Positions 1 to 9,989 of a DNA stretch of 64,000 nt are shown piece by piece. Location: contig CAWFML010000001.1 of assembly GCA_963817025.1 (NCBI GenBank), positions 558,001 through 622,000 on the forward strand. The letters are read 5' to 3'. Made by a program: the position numbers and the translations under genes. The stretch comes from JACMLC01 sp963817025. GTDB taxonomy: Bacteria > Acidobacteriota > Blastocatellia > Pyrinomonadales > Pyrinomonadaceae. The number at the start of each line of letters is the position of its first letter. Position 1 is the stretch's first letter. Under the pieces are notes generated by a model. It worked only from the letters and a program-made list of their open reading frames with translations, ran no database searches and was not told the DNA's origin.

Positions 1-2
1 GC

Positions 3-473
3 AAACAGGTGCAGTTGGCCCATCCTGAGATAGAAATCCCGGCCAGTTTTTCCTCGACCGAGAAAGGCAAATCCAGCATTACACTCGACCAGAGCATGAT
101 CGGTGACAAGGGAGACGGGAAATCAGCATGGCTGATGTACGGCATCACGCGTGCAAACTGGGTGAACAAAAAGTTTGCCGAGACCTATCCGAACGAGAAG
201 CAATACCGGCACAGTCTGGCCGAAGAAGCGGCAGCCCTCCGTCTGGTGCTCAGCTCATTGGATCAGCAGGTAAAGGACAATAAAATCAAACAGCTCGACC
301 CGTCGCTGGCGCGGCTCAAGAGATTGAACGCGGCGGGCCTTCTGGAAGCTTATATCCTGATGGCTCGTCCGGACGAAGGCATCGTGCAGGATTTCATCCC
401 CTACCTTAAAACCAACCGCGACAAGCTACGCCGCTATGCCATCGAATATGTGCTGACCGGCGGAGGCAAGTAA
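3..473 (+). CDS. TPR-family secreted protein, C-terminal part (5' end outside window)
   Basis: The reading frame is already open at the left edge, so this is the C-terminal part of a longer protein. Its roughly 150 residues align closely with the last 150 residues of the TPR protein at 2682-3902: both contain AHPxIE near the beginning, a YRHxLxEE segment, a GLLEAYxLxAR segment and end with NRDKLRRY followed by a short tail. The two are therefore paralogues in the same locus, and the missing N-terminus probably carries TPRs and a signal peptide. The function of this shared C-terminal domain is unknown to me. A palindromic repeat begins at its stop codon. Confidence 0.75.
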   Translation, partial: KQVQLAHPEIEIPASFSSTEKGKSSITLDQSMIGDKGDGKSAWLMYGITRANWVNKKFAETYPNEKQYRHSLAEEAAALRLVLSSLDQQVKDNKIKQLDPSLARLKRLNAAGLLEAYILMARPDEGIVQDFIPYLKTNRDKLRRYAIEYVLTGGGK

Positions 474-553
474 GGGAGTAGGGGAAAGGGTGCCGGGTTC
501 AGTGAAAAGACGCTTGCTCTACTACACCCGGAACCCTTCCCCCTACTCCCTTA
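471..553. repeat. Palindromic repeat A1 (GGGAGTAGG family)
   Basis: Inverted repeat with arms of about 30 bp (core GGGAGTAGGGG...GCCGGGT) around a loop containing GTGAAAAGA. It starts at the stop codon of the preceding gene and could fold as a terminator-like hairpin. A second copy with the same loop motif lies at 28044-28122. Confidence 0.85.
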
Positions 554-605
554 TGTTATTCTTACGGCACGCAGATTTCTTTCGAGCGAAAGGGTAGAGA
601 TCATC

Positions 606-1517
606 ATGCCTGCGCGTCCGGCAGTCATCATCAATGCTTCGTCCGGGACAGATGGCAAGGAGCAGGCCGTAGAACTTTTGACGGAGATGTTTGCATCAAG
701 CGGGATTGACGCGCGTATCTCTCTGGCCGGGAGCGGGGAGGAAATCATAGAGCTGACGCGCCGCGCCGTGAAAGATGATTGCCAGCCGATTGTCGCGGGC
801 GGCGGCGACGGGACGATCAATGCCGTCGCAGCAGAATTGGTAGACACAACGCGCACGCTCGGCGTGCTCCCACTCGGCACGCTCAACCACTTTGCCAAAG
901 ACCTCAATATCCCGCTTGAGCTGGAAGACGCGGCGCGGACGATTATCGAAGGCCGCGAGACGCAGGTGGATGTAGGCGAAGTCAATGGCCGCATCTTTCT
1001 CAACAATTCGAGTCTGGGGCTGTATCCGAGCATCGTGCATCGCCGCGAGCAGCAGCAGGAGAGACTGGGACGCGGCAAGTGGTCTGCGTTTCTCTGGGCC
1101 GCGCTCTCCGTGCTCAGGCGTTATCCGTTTCTGGACGTGCGTCTCGTCGCAGATGAAACAGAGATGGTGCGCCGCACTCCTTTTGTCTTCATCGGCAACA
1201 ATGAATACGAGATGGAAAGCTTTAATGTGGGCGCGCGTTCATGCCTCGACGCCGGACATTTAAGTTTGTATATCGCGCATCGCACGGGACGGAGGGGGCT
1301 GGTCAGGCTCGCGTGGCGCGCGCTCTTCGGCGGGTTAAGGGACGAAGAGGATTTTGATGCGCTCTGTACCAGAGAGGTCTGGATTGCGACCCGGCGCAGG
1401 CGTCTGCGCGTGGCGACGGACGGCGAGGTCACGATGATGGAAACGCCGCTTCATTATAAAGTCAGGCCAAAAGCTTTGCGCGTCATCGTTCCAAGAACAG
1501 TGACGAGTGACGAGTGA
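606..1517 (+). CDS. Diacylglycerol kinase-like lipid kinase (DagK/LCB5 family)
   Basis: This 303-residue protein belongs to the diacylglycerol/sphingosine kinase catalytic family, which uses ATP to phosphorylate a lipid hydroxyl at the membrane. The nucleotide-binding loop GGGDGTINAVAAEL lies near residues 63-76, followed by PLGTLNHFAKDL, both hallmarks of the family, and the length is typical. The last residues (VTSDE) and the stop codon are encoded by palindromic repeat C1, so the natural C-terminus has probably been altered by the repeat. It lies 77 bp before a metallophosphoesterase gene in the same direction. The actual lipid substrate cannot be read from the sequence. Confidence 0.85.
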   Translation: MPARPAVIINASSGTDGKEQAVELLTEMFASSGIDARISLAGSGEEIIELTRRAVKDDCQPIVAGGGDGTINAVAAELVDTTRTLGVLPLGTLNHFAKDLNIPLELEDAARTIIEGRETQVDVGEVNGRIFLNNSSLGLYPSIVHRREQQQERLGRGKWSAFLWAALSVLRRYPFLDVRLVADETEMVRRTPFVFIGNNEYEMESFNVGARSCLDAGHLSLYIAHRTGRRGLVRLAWRALFGGLRDEEDFDALCTREVWIATRRRRLRVATDGEVTMMETPLHYKVRPKALRVIVPRTVTSDE

Positions 1518-1576
1518 CAGGTGACGAGATAAAAACTAAAAGCAATTTCTTATCACTCGTCACTCGTCACTTGTCA
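1499..1576. repeat. Palindromic repeat C1 (GTGACGAGTGA family)
   Basis: Left arm is a tandem of GTGACGA units and the right arm is its mirror (TCACTCGTCACTCGTCAC). It overlaps the end of the lipid kinase gene and ends 18 bp before the metallophosphoesterase start. Confidence 0.85.
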
Positions 1577-1594
1577 ATTTATCAAGAGGTTATT

Positions 1595-2440
1595 ATGCGT
1601 ACTATCGTTCATCTTTCCGACCTGCATTTCGGGCGTGTGGATCAGACGGTCATAGAGCCGTTGGTTCAGAACATCACGGAGCTTGCGCCGCATGTGCTCG
1701 TCGTCTCCGGCGACCTGACGCAGCGTGCGCGCAGCCATGAGTTTCAGGAGGCGCGCGAATTTCTGGACGAACTGCCCTCGCCGCAAATCATCGTTCCCGG
1801 CAATCATGACGTGCCGCTCTATAATCTCTTTGCGCGCTTTCTTCAGCCCTTAGACAAATACAAGCGTTACATCACGGATGATCTTGAGCCGTTTTTCGCA
1901 GATGAAGAGATTGCTGTTCTGGGCATTAACACGGCGCGCTCTTTGACGATCAAAGACGGGCGCGTGAACGAGGCGCAGGCGGGCAGGATACGCGAGCGGC
2001 TCTGCGCTTACGGCGACGAGGTGACTAAGATAGTGGTCACGCATCATCCGTTCGAACTGCCCGAAGGACATGATGAAGATGAGTTGGTGAACCGCGCGGA
2101 GATGGCGATGGAGGCTCTCGCGGCCTGCGGCGCGGATGTGCTGCTGGCGGGCCACCTGCACGTCAGCCACACAGGGCAAACCTTCACGCGCTACAAAATT
2201 GCAGGGCACAACGCGCTCGTCATCTCTGCGGGGACGGCCACCTCCACGCGCGCACGCGGCGAGACAAATTCCTTCAACGTGCTTCGCATCAAGCATCCAA
2301 ACATCTCTGTCGAGCGTCTCTCGTGGCAACCCGAACGCTCTCTGTTTGCAGTTGCTTCCACGGAACATTTCCAGCACACGCCGGAGGGATGGGAGCGCGT
2401 GCCTGACGAAGCGACGGCGGATATTGTCTATGAAGATTAA
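1595..2440 (+). CDS. Metallophosphoesterase (CpdA/class III phosphodiesterase-like)
   Basis: The 281-residue protein shows the five metal-binding blocks of the calcineurin-like phosphoesterase fold in order: HLSDLHFG, SGDLTQ, PGNHDVP, THHPF and AGHLHVSH. These bind a two-metal centre that hydrolyses phosphodiesters; single-domain proteins of this size include cyclic-nucleotide phosphodiesterases, but the substrate here is not determined. I chose the ATG at 1595 because AGAGG sits 5 nt upstream and the family's first beta strand begins immediately. A longer frame from 1514 would add 27 residues encoded by repeat C1, which look non-native. It probably shares a transcript with the lipid kinase. 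Confidence 0.88.
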   Translation: MRTIVHLSDLHFGRVDQTVIEPLVQNITELAPHVLVVSGDLTQRARSHEFQEAREFLDELPSPQIIVPGNHDVPLYNLFARFLQPLDKYKRYITDDLEPFFADEEIAVLGINTARSLTIKDGRVNEAQAGRIRERLCAYGDEVTKIVVTHHPFELPEGHDEDELVNRAEMAMEALAACGADVLLAGHLHVSHTGQTFTRYKIAGHNALVISAGTATSTRARGETNSFNVLRIKHPNISVERLSWQPERSLFAVASTEHFQHTPEGWERVPDEATADIVYED

Positions 2441-2470
2441 GAGATGATTTTAAAGCTCAAGTGACCACGG

Positions 2471-2590
2471 CTTCAAAACCTTTGCGCCTTCCATTTTAAC
2501 TTTGCGCCACCAGCGTGAACCGTTCGTTGTTGTTTCTCGCTGGTGGCGCATACAAAGAAAGTCTTAAGGCGCAAAGAAGAGCTTGAGAGG
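2471..2590. repeat. Palindromic repeat B1 (GCGCAAAG family)
   Basis: Nested arms TTTGCGCC/GGCGCAAA and CCACCAGCG/CGCTGGTGG fold into one long hairpin between two genes in the same direction. Confidence 0.85.
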
Positions 2591-2681
2591 CTTTTAGTGT
2601 AGACTCTAAGATAGAAAAAAGCCCCCGTAACAAACAGTTTGCTCCCCTGCTGCAACACACTCACGAAAGGGATTTCGCCAG

Positions 2682-3902
2682 ATGCCCGGACACACCACAT
2701 TCTTTAAGATAATTTTACTCGGCTGCTTATTGCTTTTTGTGCCGGCGCTTGCGGCGCAGACGCAGGCGCAACCACAGTCTGGAAATTACGAAGCGGAGCG
2801 CGAGCGCGCCTTTGAGTTTACGAGGGTGGGAAGATACGGCGATGCGCTGCCGATTCTGGAAAAGCTCGCCGCCGCAAGGCCGAAGGACGCGCAGGTCTTG
2901 GAACAACTGGGCATCGCCGTGCTGGCTAAATCCGAGGCGATTAAAGATGAAGAAGCGCGCCGGTTGGAGCGCAAGCGCGGGCGCGAGATATTGGTGCGCG
3001 CCAAAGAGCTGGGCGCAAACGGCGCGCTGATGCTGACCGCGCTCGACGGCATTCCGCCGGACGGCAGCACAATCTCGCTCTCTGCTAACAAGGATGCTGA
3101 CGTAGCCTTGCGCGAAGGCGAAGCGGCTTTTCAACATGGCGAGTATGACAAGGCGCTCGCCGCATACGAACGCGCCTTTAAGCTCGACCCGAAGTTATAC
3201 GAAGCAGCATTGTTTGCGGGAGATGTTTTTTATAACACCAAACGCTATGAAAAAGCCGGTGAGTGGTTCGCGCGTGCGGTGGCGATAAACCCGGACAGAG
3301 AACAGGCGCATCGCTTCTGGGGAGACGCGCTGCTGGCGCAGGGCAAGATGGATGCGGCGCGCGACAGGTTTATTGACGCCTTTCTCTTAGAGCCTTACAA
3401 CCGGCTCGTCTGGTCTGCTCTTGATCGTTGGGCCGAGCGGAGCCAGACCACGCTCGCGCATCCGAAAATAGAGGTGCTGGCCGGGGTCAACATCGAAGGC
3501 GAGAAAAATCTTAATGTCTATATCAATGAGGACTTGCGCAAAAGCCCGGACGGCTCGCGCGCGTGGGAATTTTATGCAGTCACGCGCGTCGAATGGATCA
3601 CCAAACGGTTCCCCACAGAGTTTCCAAACGAACGGGGTTATCGCCACACGCTGCGAGAAGAGACTGCGGCCCTTTTGAAAGTCGTAGAGGTCGCCACGGA
3701 GGACTTAAAATCTGGGAAGGTCAAAGCCCTCTCGCCGTCGCTCGCCAATCTTATCAAAGTCCATCAGGCAGGACTGCTCGAAGCCTATGTGCTGCTCGCG
3801 CGGGCCAATGATGACATCACGCAGGACTATGAAGCTTACCGGAAGAACAATCGGGATAAGCTCAGACGCTATCTGATGGAGTTCTTCATCTTGAACAAAT
3901 AA
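2682..3902 (+). CDS. Secreted TPR-repeat protein with a paralogous C-terminal domain
   Basis: A 406-residue protein with an N-terminal hydrophobic signal segment (IILLGCLLLFVPALAAQ). Tetratricopeptide-like repeats follow: around residues 38-70 (FTRVGRYGDALPILEKLAA), then 145-215 (FQHGEYDKALAAYERAFKL, AGDVFYNTKRYEKAGEWF, WGDALLAQGKMDAARDRF). The C-terminal 150 residues match the truncated gene at the left window edge. TPRs mediate protein-protein contacts; the partner is unknown. The start at 2682 has GAAAGGGA 9-10 nt upstream. Its stop codon touches a 30-bp perfect inverted repeat that ends at the topA stop codon. This is a recent duplication within the locus rather than a recognised named family. 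Confidence 0.8.
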   Translation: MPGHTTFFKIILLGCLLLFVPALAAQTQAQPQSGNYEAERERAFEFTRVGRYGDALPILEKLAAARPKDAQVLEQLGIAVLAKSEAIKDEEARRLERKRGREILVRAKELGANGALMLTALDGIPPDGSTISLSANKDADVALREGEAAFQHGEYDKALAAYERAFKLDPKLYEAALFAGDVFYNTKRYEKAGEWFARAVAINPDREQAHRFWGDALLAQGKMDAARDRFIDAFLLEPYNRLVWSALDRWAERSQTTLAHPKIEVLAGVNIEGEKNLNVYINEDLRKSPDGSRAWEFYAVTRVEWITKRFPTEFPNERGYRHTLREETAALLKVVEVATEDLKSGKVKALSPSLANLIKVHQAGLLEAYVLLARANDDITQDYEAYRKNNRDKLRRYLMEFFILNK

Positions 3903-3991
3903 ACGAAAAGTTTCCCGCAAAGACGCAAAGAAGAACTTAAATGTTTTCTTTGCGTCTTTGCGTCTTTGCGTCTTTGCGGGAAACTTTTCGT

Positions 3992-3993
<2 letters not shown>
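3901..3993. repeat. Palindromic repeat B2, stop-to-stop between convergent genes
   Basis: Perfect 30-bp inverted repeat: left arm 3901-3930, right arm 3964-3993, built from CGCAAAGACGCAAAG. It runs exactly from the stop codon of the TPR gene to the stop codon of topA, so it is well placed to act as a bidirectional terminator. Confidence 0.9.
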
Positions 3994-6550
<2,557 letters not shown>

Positions 6551-6555
6551 TTTAA

Positions 6556-6755
6556 ATCAGTGAACAAGTGACGTGTGACGTGTGACGAGTTAAATCTCGC
6601 AGCTAACATCACTCTTGACCTGTTACTTTTTACTCCTTCGATTGAACACTCTATTAGATGTCTTAGGGGAGCAATTCGCTTGCTCCGAATAATCTATTAA
6701 CAATAACAAGAGATTGCTTTTATCTTGTCACTCATCACTTGTCCCCGGTCACTGC
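6556..6755. repeat. Palindromic repeat C2, long-spaced, with inner hairpin
   Basis: Arms of the GTGACGAGTGA type (about 6558-6590 and 6723-6753) flank about 130 bp. The interior contains a separate hairpin, GGAGCAA-TTCGC-TTGCTCC (about 6668-6686), that could terminate dprA transcription. Confidence 0.7.
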
Positions 6756-6757
6756 CT

Positions 6758-7891
6758 TCACATTTTTCTCACAAAACACTTGCCCGGAAGTTGTCTGATT
6801 AGCTCTCTCATTTCCAGCGCCAGCAGCGCGCCGGTCAGTTCAGGAATCGAAAGCTGACCGGCCTCTGCGAGCGCATCAATATGCACAGGGCTTTCCGGGG
6901 AAAGCAACTTCCAGACAGCATGCTCGGTCGCAGTCAAATCTCCCGGCACTAGCTCTAACTGCTCCACAAGGTTCTTCTCATCCTTCTTTTCCAGGGGCGG
7001 CGGCAGCAGGTGTGCCGCAATCTCCGGCGGCAATTCTGTGACGACATCCTGCCATTGCTGAACCAGTTTTGCGCCCGCGCCTTTGATGAGATAGTTCGTC
7101 CCGAAAGAGTTGCGCGAAGTGATATTGCCGGGGACTGCAAAGACTTCGCGGTTCTGCTCCATCGCTAGACGCGCGGTAATCAAAGAGCCAGAGTTCTCAG
7201 CCGCTTCCACCAGCACCACGCCTAAACTTAAGCCGCTGATGACGCGGTTGCGATACGGAAAATTCTGCGGCGCGGGCGGAGTGCCCAGAGGGAATTCCGA
7301 GACGAGCGCGCCACCGTTCCCTAAAATCTCACCCGCCAGTTTTTTATGGTCGCGCGGGTAAATCTGGTCGATCCCGGTTCCCATCACAGCCACCGTGCGG
7401 CCTCCCGCTTCGAGCGCGCCGCGATGCGCCGCAGCATCTATCCCGCGCGCAAGGCCAGACACAATCGTCACGCCGCGCTGCGCCAGATCGCGCGCCAGCA
7501 TCAAGGCCGTGTTCTGCCCGTAGGTCGAACAGCGGCGCGAGCCGACCAGAGCAACGCAGGGTTGATCCAGACATGCCTCCCATGCTCCCGTGACATAAAG
7601 CGTGATCGGCGGGTCTGCAATCTCCCTGAGCAGGGACGGATAGACGCCATCATCCAGCAAAAGGATGTCTGCGCCGAGTTGGCGAACGCGCGCAATCTCC
7701 GCTGCGGCCTGCGCTTCCCTATCGCGCGCCATGATGCTCTCGATGGCTTCGGGCCTCAGCCTGAGACTCTCAAGCTCTGCACGCCGCGCGCCGAAAACGC
7801 CTTCCACAGACCCGAAACGCTCCAACAGCCTTGCGGCAGCACGCGGCCCCACACCCGGCGTCATATTGAGCGCAACCCAATCTTTCATCAT
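6758..7891 (-). CDS. dprA: DNA-processing protein DprA (Smf)
   Basis: A 377-residue DprA protein, which binds incoming single-stranded DNA during natural transformation and loads RecA. An N-terminal helix-hairpin-helix-like region (MTPGVGPRAAARLLERFG) is followed by the Rossmann-like DprA core with GSRRCSTYG, SGLARGIDAAAH and YPYRNRVISGLS-type motifs (here FPYRNRVISGLSLG). A C-terminal winged-helix segment occupies about the last 65 residues. Two adjacent ATG codons occur at the start; either may be used and no strong ribosome site separates them. It precedes topA. Presence of dprA suggests, but does not prove, competence. Confidence 0.95.
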   Translation of the reverse strand: MMKDWVALNMTPGVGPRAAARLLERFGSVEGVFGARRAELESLRLRPEAIESIMARDREAQAAAEIARVRQLGADILLLDDGVYPSLLREIADPPITLYVTGAWEACLDQPCVALVGSRRCSTYGQNTALMLARDLAQRGVTIVSGLARGIDAAAHRGALEAGGRTVAVMGTGIDQIYPRDHKKLAGEILGNGGALVSEFPLGTPPAPQNFPYRNRVISGLSLGVVLVEAAENSGSLITARLAMEQNREVFAVPGNITSRNSFGTNYLIKGAGAKLVQQWQDVVTELPPEIAAHLLPPPLEKKDEKNLVEQLELVPGDLTATEHAVWKLLSPESPVHIDALAEAGQLSIPELTGALLALEMRELIRQLPGKCFVRKM

Positions 7892-7933
7892 CTCAAATCT
7901 GAGATTTCAAATCCCGAACCAAGCGTCGCGTGA

Positions 7934-8032
7934 TGGCGGAGGCGTGTGGGAATCGAACCCACCTGAGCCTGCTCTCACAGTCTCACAGACGGTTTTGAAG
8001 ACCGCGCCATTCACCAGAACAGATGCGCCCCC
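7934..8032 (-). tRNA. selC: tRNA-Sec (anticodon UCA)
   Basis: Read on the minus strand this folds as a selenocysteine tRNA. The anticodon loop is CTTCAAA, giving anticodon TCA, on a 5-bp stem GCGGT/ACCGT. The D arm has a 6-bp stem CTGTTC/GAATGG with a 4-nt loop, as expected for tRNA-Sec. A long variable arm has stem TGAG-A-CTG/CAG-G-CTCA. The T arm is GTGGG-TTCGATT-CCCAC. An acceptor of about 8 bp (GGGGGCGC with ACGCCTCC, one mismatch and one wobble) ends in an encoded GCCA. At 99 nt it is far too long for an ordinary tRNA. It decodes in-frame UGA as selenocysteine together with SelB. No selA, selB or selD gene is in the window. Confidence 0.9.
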
Positions 8033-8058
8033 CCCTGTTGTCCCTCAAAGCGAACAAG

Positions 8059-8088
8059 ACCCTACGCGCGGCGAGTGGCGGCTGTCAA
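8059..8088 (-). promoter_or_regulatory. Predicted sigma70 promoter of tRNA-Sec
   Basis: On the minus strand TTGACA (8088-8083), an 18-bp spacer and TAGGGT (8064-8059) lie about 27 bp upstream of the tRNA 5' end, with a GC-containing region between. The -35 is perfect and the -10 is moderate. Confidence 0.5.
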
Positions 8089-8149
8089 GTAAGCTTTGTC
8101 CGGTATTTCAACGCGCGGCGCAGTTCGCAGTCCAATACGCTTCACACAC

Positions 8150-8178
8150 TTGACGGCACGGATAAAGGCTCATAATAT
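8150..8178 (+). promoter_or_regulatory. Predicted sigma70 promoter of the box operon
   Basis: TTGACG (8150-8155), 17-bp spacer, TAATAT (8173-8178). The predicted start of transcription falls inside the adjacent palindrome, and the first gene (boxC) starts at 8257. Confidence 0.6.
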
Positions 8179-8179
8179 A

Positions 8180-8197
8180 TTCGAACGGACGTTCGAA
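8180..8197. promoter_or_regulatory. Perfect palindromic operator upstream of boxC
   Basis: TTCGAACG-GA-CGTTCGAA: two perfect 8-bp arms with a 2-bp centre, directly downstream of the predicted -10 box. Size and symmetry fit a TetR-family dimer site, and a TetR gene is the third gene of the presumed operon (11473-12201). Binding would block transcription. No second copy was noticed in the window. Confidence 0.65.
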
Positions 8198-8256
8198 CGA
8201 TTGAAAGCCGGTCGCTTGAGCTGTCGATAAGGTTGCAGGGAGCTAAAGAGAAGTTC

Positions 8257-9888
8257 ATGATTAATTTCGAGACGACGCCGGAGCAATACCAGCATTGGAA
8301 GTTAAAGATTGATGGAGCGGTCGCTACGCTTTCGATGGATGTGCAGGAAGACCAGACGCTCGCAGAGGGCTACAAGCTCAAGCTCAATTCTTACGACTTG
8401 GGAGTGGATATAGAGCTGGCCGATGCTGTCCAGCGTCTGCGCTTTGAGCATCCGGAGGTTCGCGTGGTAGTCATCACCAGCCTCAAGCCGCGCATCTTCT
8501 GCGCGGGCGCGAACATTTACATGCTCGGCACATCAAGCCATGCCTTCAAGGTCAACTTTTGCAAGTTTACCAACGAGACGCGCTGTGCGATTGAGGACGC
8601 TTCCGGTAATTCGGGGCAAAAATATGTGGCCGCGCTCAACGGCACGGCATCCGGCGGGGGCTATGAGCTGGCGATTGCGTGCGAAGAGATTTATCTGGTG
8701 GAGGATGGAAACTCCGCCATCTCGCTGCCGGAAGTTCCGCTGCTCGGAGTGTTGCCCGGCACGGGCGGTTTGACGCGCCTGGTGGATAAAAGAAAAGTGC
8801 GGCGCGACCGCGCGGATGTGTTCTCGACGCTGGCCGAAGGACTCAAGGGCAAGCGCGCGAAGGAGTGGGGACTGATTGACGGCTATTTTCCGACGAGCAA
8901 GTTTCAGGAAGAGGTCGCGTCACGCGTCCAAAATATTGTCGAAGCGAACAATCAGAATCAGGCGGCGAAAGGCATCAAGCTTAACCCGCTTCAGGTCGAA
9001 GCAATGGCAGACGGGCGCGAGTACAAATATGTCAGTTTAAAGCTGCACCGCGAGAAGCGTTACGCAGACCTGACGTTGCGCGGCCCTGAAAACGGCACGC
9101 CGCAGACCATTGAAGAGATAGAAAAGCTTGGAGACGCTTACTGGCCCGTGCAGGCTTACAGGGAGTTGGATGATGCGCTGCTGCACCTGCGCGTCAACGA
9201 ACTCGAAACCGGTCTCGTCTGCCTGCGCACTGTTGGCGACATAGACAGCGTGCTCCGCGTTGATGAAACTTTAGTGGCCCACAAAGACCACTGGCTCATA
9301 CGGGAGACGCTGCTCAACATGGCGCGCGTCATGCGCCGCCTGGATCTGACGGCCAAGAGCTTTTTTGCCATGATCGAACCGGGCAGTTGCTTTGCCGGAA
9401 ATCTGCTTGAACTCGCTCTCTCAGCCGACCGCACATTTATGCTCAACTCGCCGGATGAGAAGGTCGAAGTCTCGACGAGCGAGTTGAACAAAGGCGCGCT
9501 CCCGATGTCGAATGGTTTGACGCGGCTGCAATCGCGCTTTCTGGCAGAGCCTGAGCTGGCAGAAAAAGTGTTCGCGCATGAAGGCGCATTCGATACTGGA
9601 GAAGCAGAGGAAGCAGGGCTGGTCACGTTCGCGCCTGACGATCTGGATTGGGAAGACGAGATTCGCGTCGCCATCGAAGAGCGCACGTCGCTCTCGCCGG
9701 ACGCGCTGACGGGCATGGAGGCTTCCCTCAGATTTGCCGGGCCGGAAACGATGGACACTAAAATCTATGGCCGCCTGACGGCATGGCAGAACTGGATTTT
9801 CCAGCGGCCCAATGCAGTCGGCCCGCAGGGCGCGCTGACCAATTACGGCAAACCGACGCAATCGCAGTTTGACTATAAACGAACATAA
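8257..9888 (+). CDS. boxC: 2,3-epoxybenzoyl-CoA dihydrolase BoxC
   Basis: This 543-residue crotonase-superfamily protein matches BoxC, which opens 2,3-epoxybenzoyl-CoA with two waters, releasing formate and 3,4-dehydroadipyl-CoA semialdehyde. The N-terminal crotonase half shows the oxyanion-hole segments FCAGANIYML and GTASGGGYELAIACEE, followed by LPEVPLLGVLPGTGGL. The C-terminal half is the second, degenerate lobe, and the length is right for BoxC (about 550). I take ATG 8257 (MINFETTPEQY), with AAAGAGAAG just upstream, rather than a TTG 24 nt earlier. boxB follows after a 101-bp gap containing a hairpin. Substrate preference among substituted benzoyl-CoA thioesters cannot be inferred. Confidence 0.92.
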   Translation: MINFETTPEQYQHWKLKIDGAVATLSMDVQEDQTLAEGYKLKLNSYDLGVDIELADAVQRLRFEHPEVRVVVITSLKPRIFCAGANIYMLGTSSHAFKVNFCKFTNETRCAIEDASGNSGQKYVAALNGTASGGGYELAIACEEIYLVEDGNSAISLPEVPLLGVLPGTGGLTRLVDKRKVRRDRADVFSTLAEGLKGKRAKEWGLIDGYFPTSKFQEEVASRVQNIVEANNQNQAAKGIKLNPLQVEAMADGREYKYVSLKLHREKRYADLTLRGPENGTPQTIEEIEKLGDAYWPVQAYRELDDALLHLRVNELETGLVCLRTVGDIDSVLRVDETLVAHKDHWLIRETLLNMARVMRRLDLTAKSFFAMIEPGSCFAGNLLELALSADRTFMLNSPDEKVEVSTSELNKGALPMSNGLTRLQSRFLAEPELAEKVFAHEGAFDTGEAEEAGLVTFAPDDLDWEDEIRVAIEERTSLSPDALTGMEASLRFAGPETMDTKIYGRLTAWQNWIFQRPNAVGPQGALTNYGKPTQSQFDYKRT

Positions 9889-9891
9889 ACC

Positions 9892-9971
9892 GGTGAGCCG
9901 CGAAAAGGCGCAGAAGGCGCAAAAGGGATTGATTTGATTTTGTGTCCCTTGTGCCTCTTTGCGGCTCATCT
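9892..9971. repeat. Palindromic repeat B3 between boxC and boxB
   Basis: Arms GGTGAGCCGCGAAAAGGCGC and its mirror ending GCGGCTCATC. Imperfect hairpin that may attenuate boxB relative to boxC. Confidence 0.75.
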
Positions 9972-9989
9972 AATTCGGAGAGTGTCATC

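Noticed and set aside
551..1078. Long open frame antisense to the lipid kinase.
   Set aside because: Shadow of the real gene, with low-complexity Ser/Arg composition and no family features.
7665..8153. A plus-strand open frame crossing the tRNA-Sec gene.
   Set aside because: It overlaps dprA antisense and the tRNA, and its translation has no family-like features.
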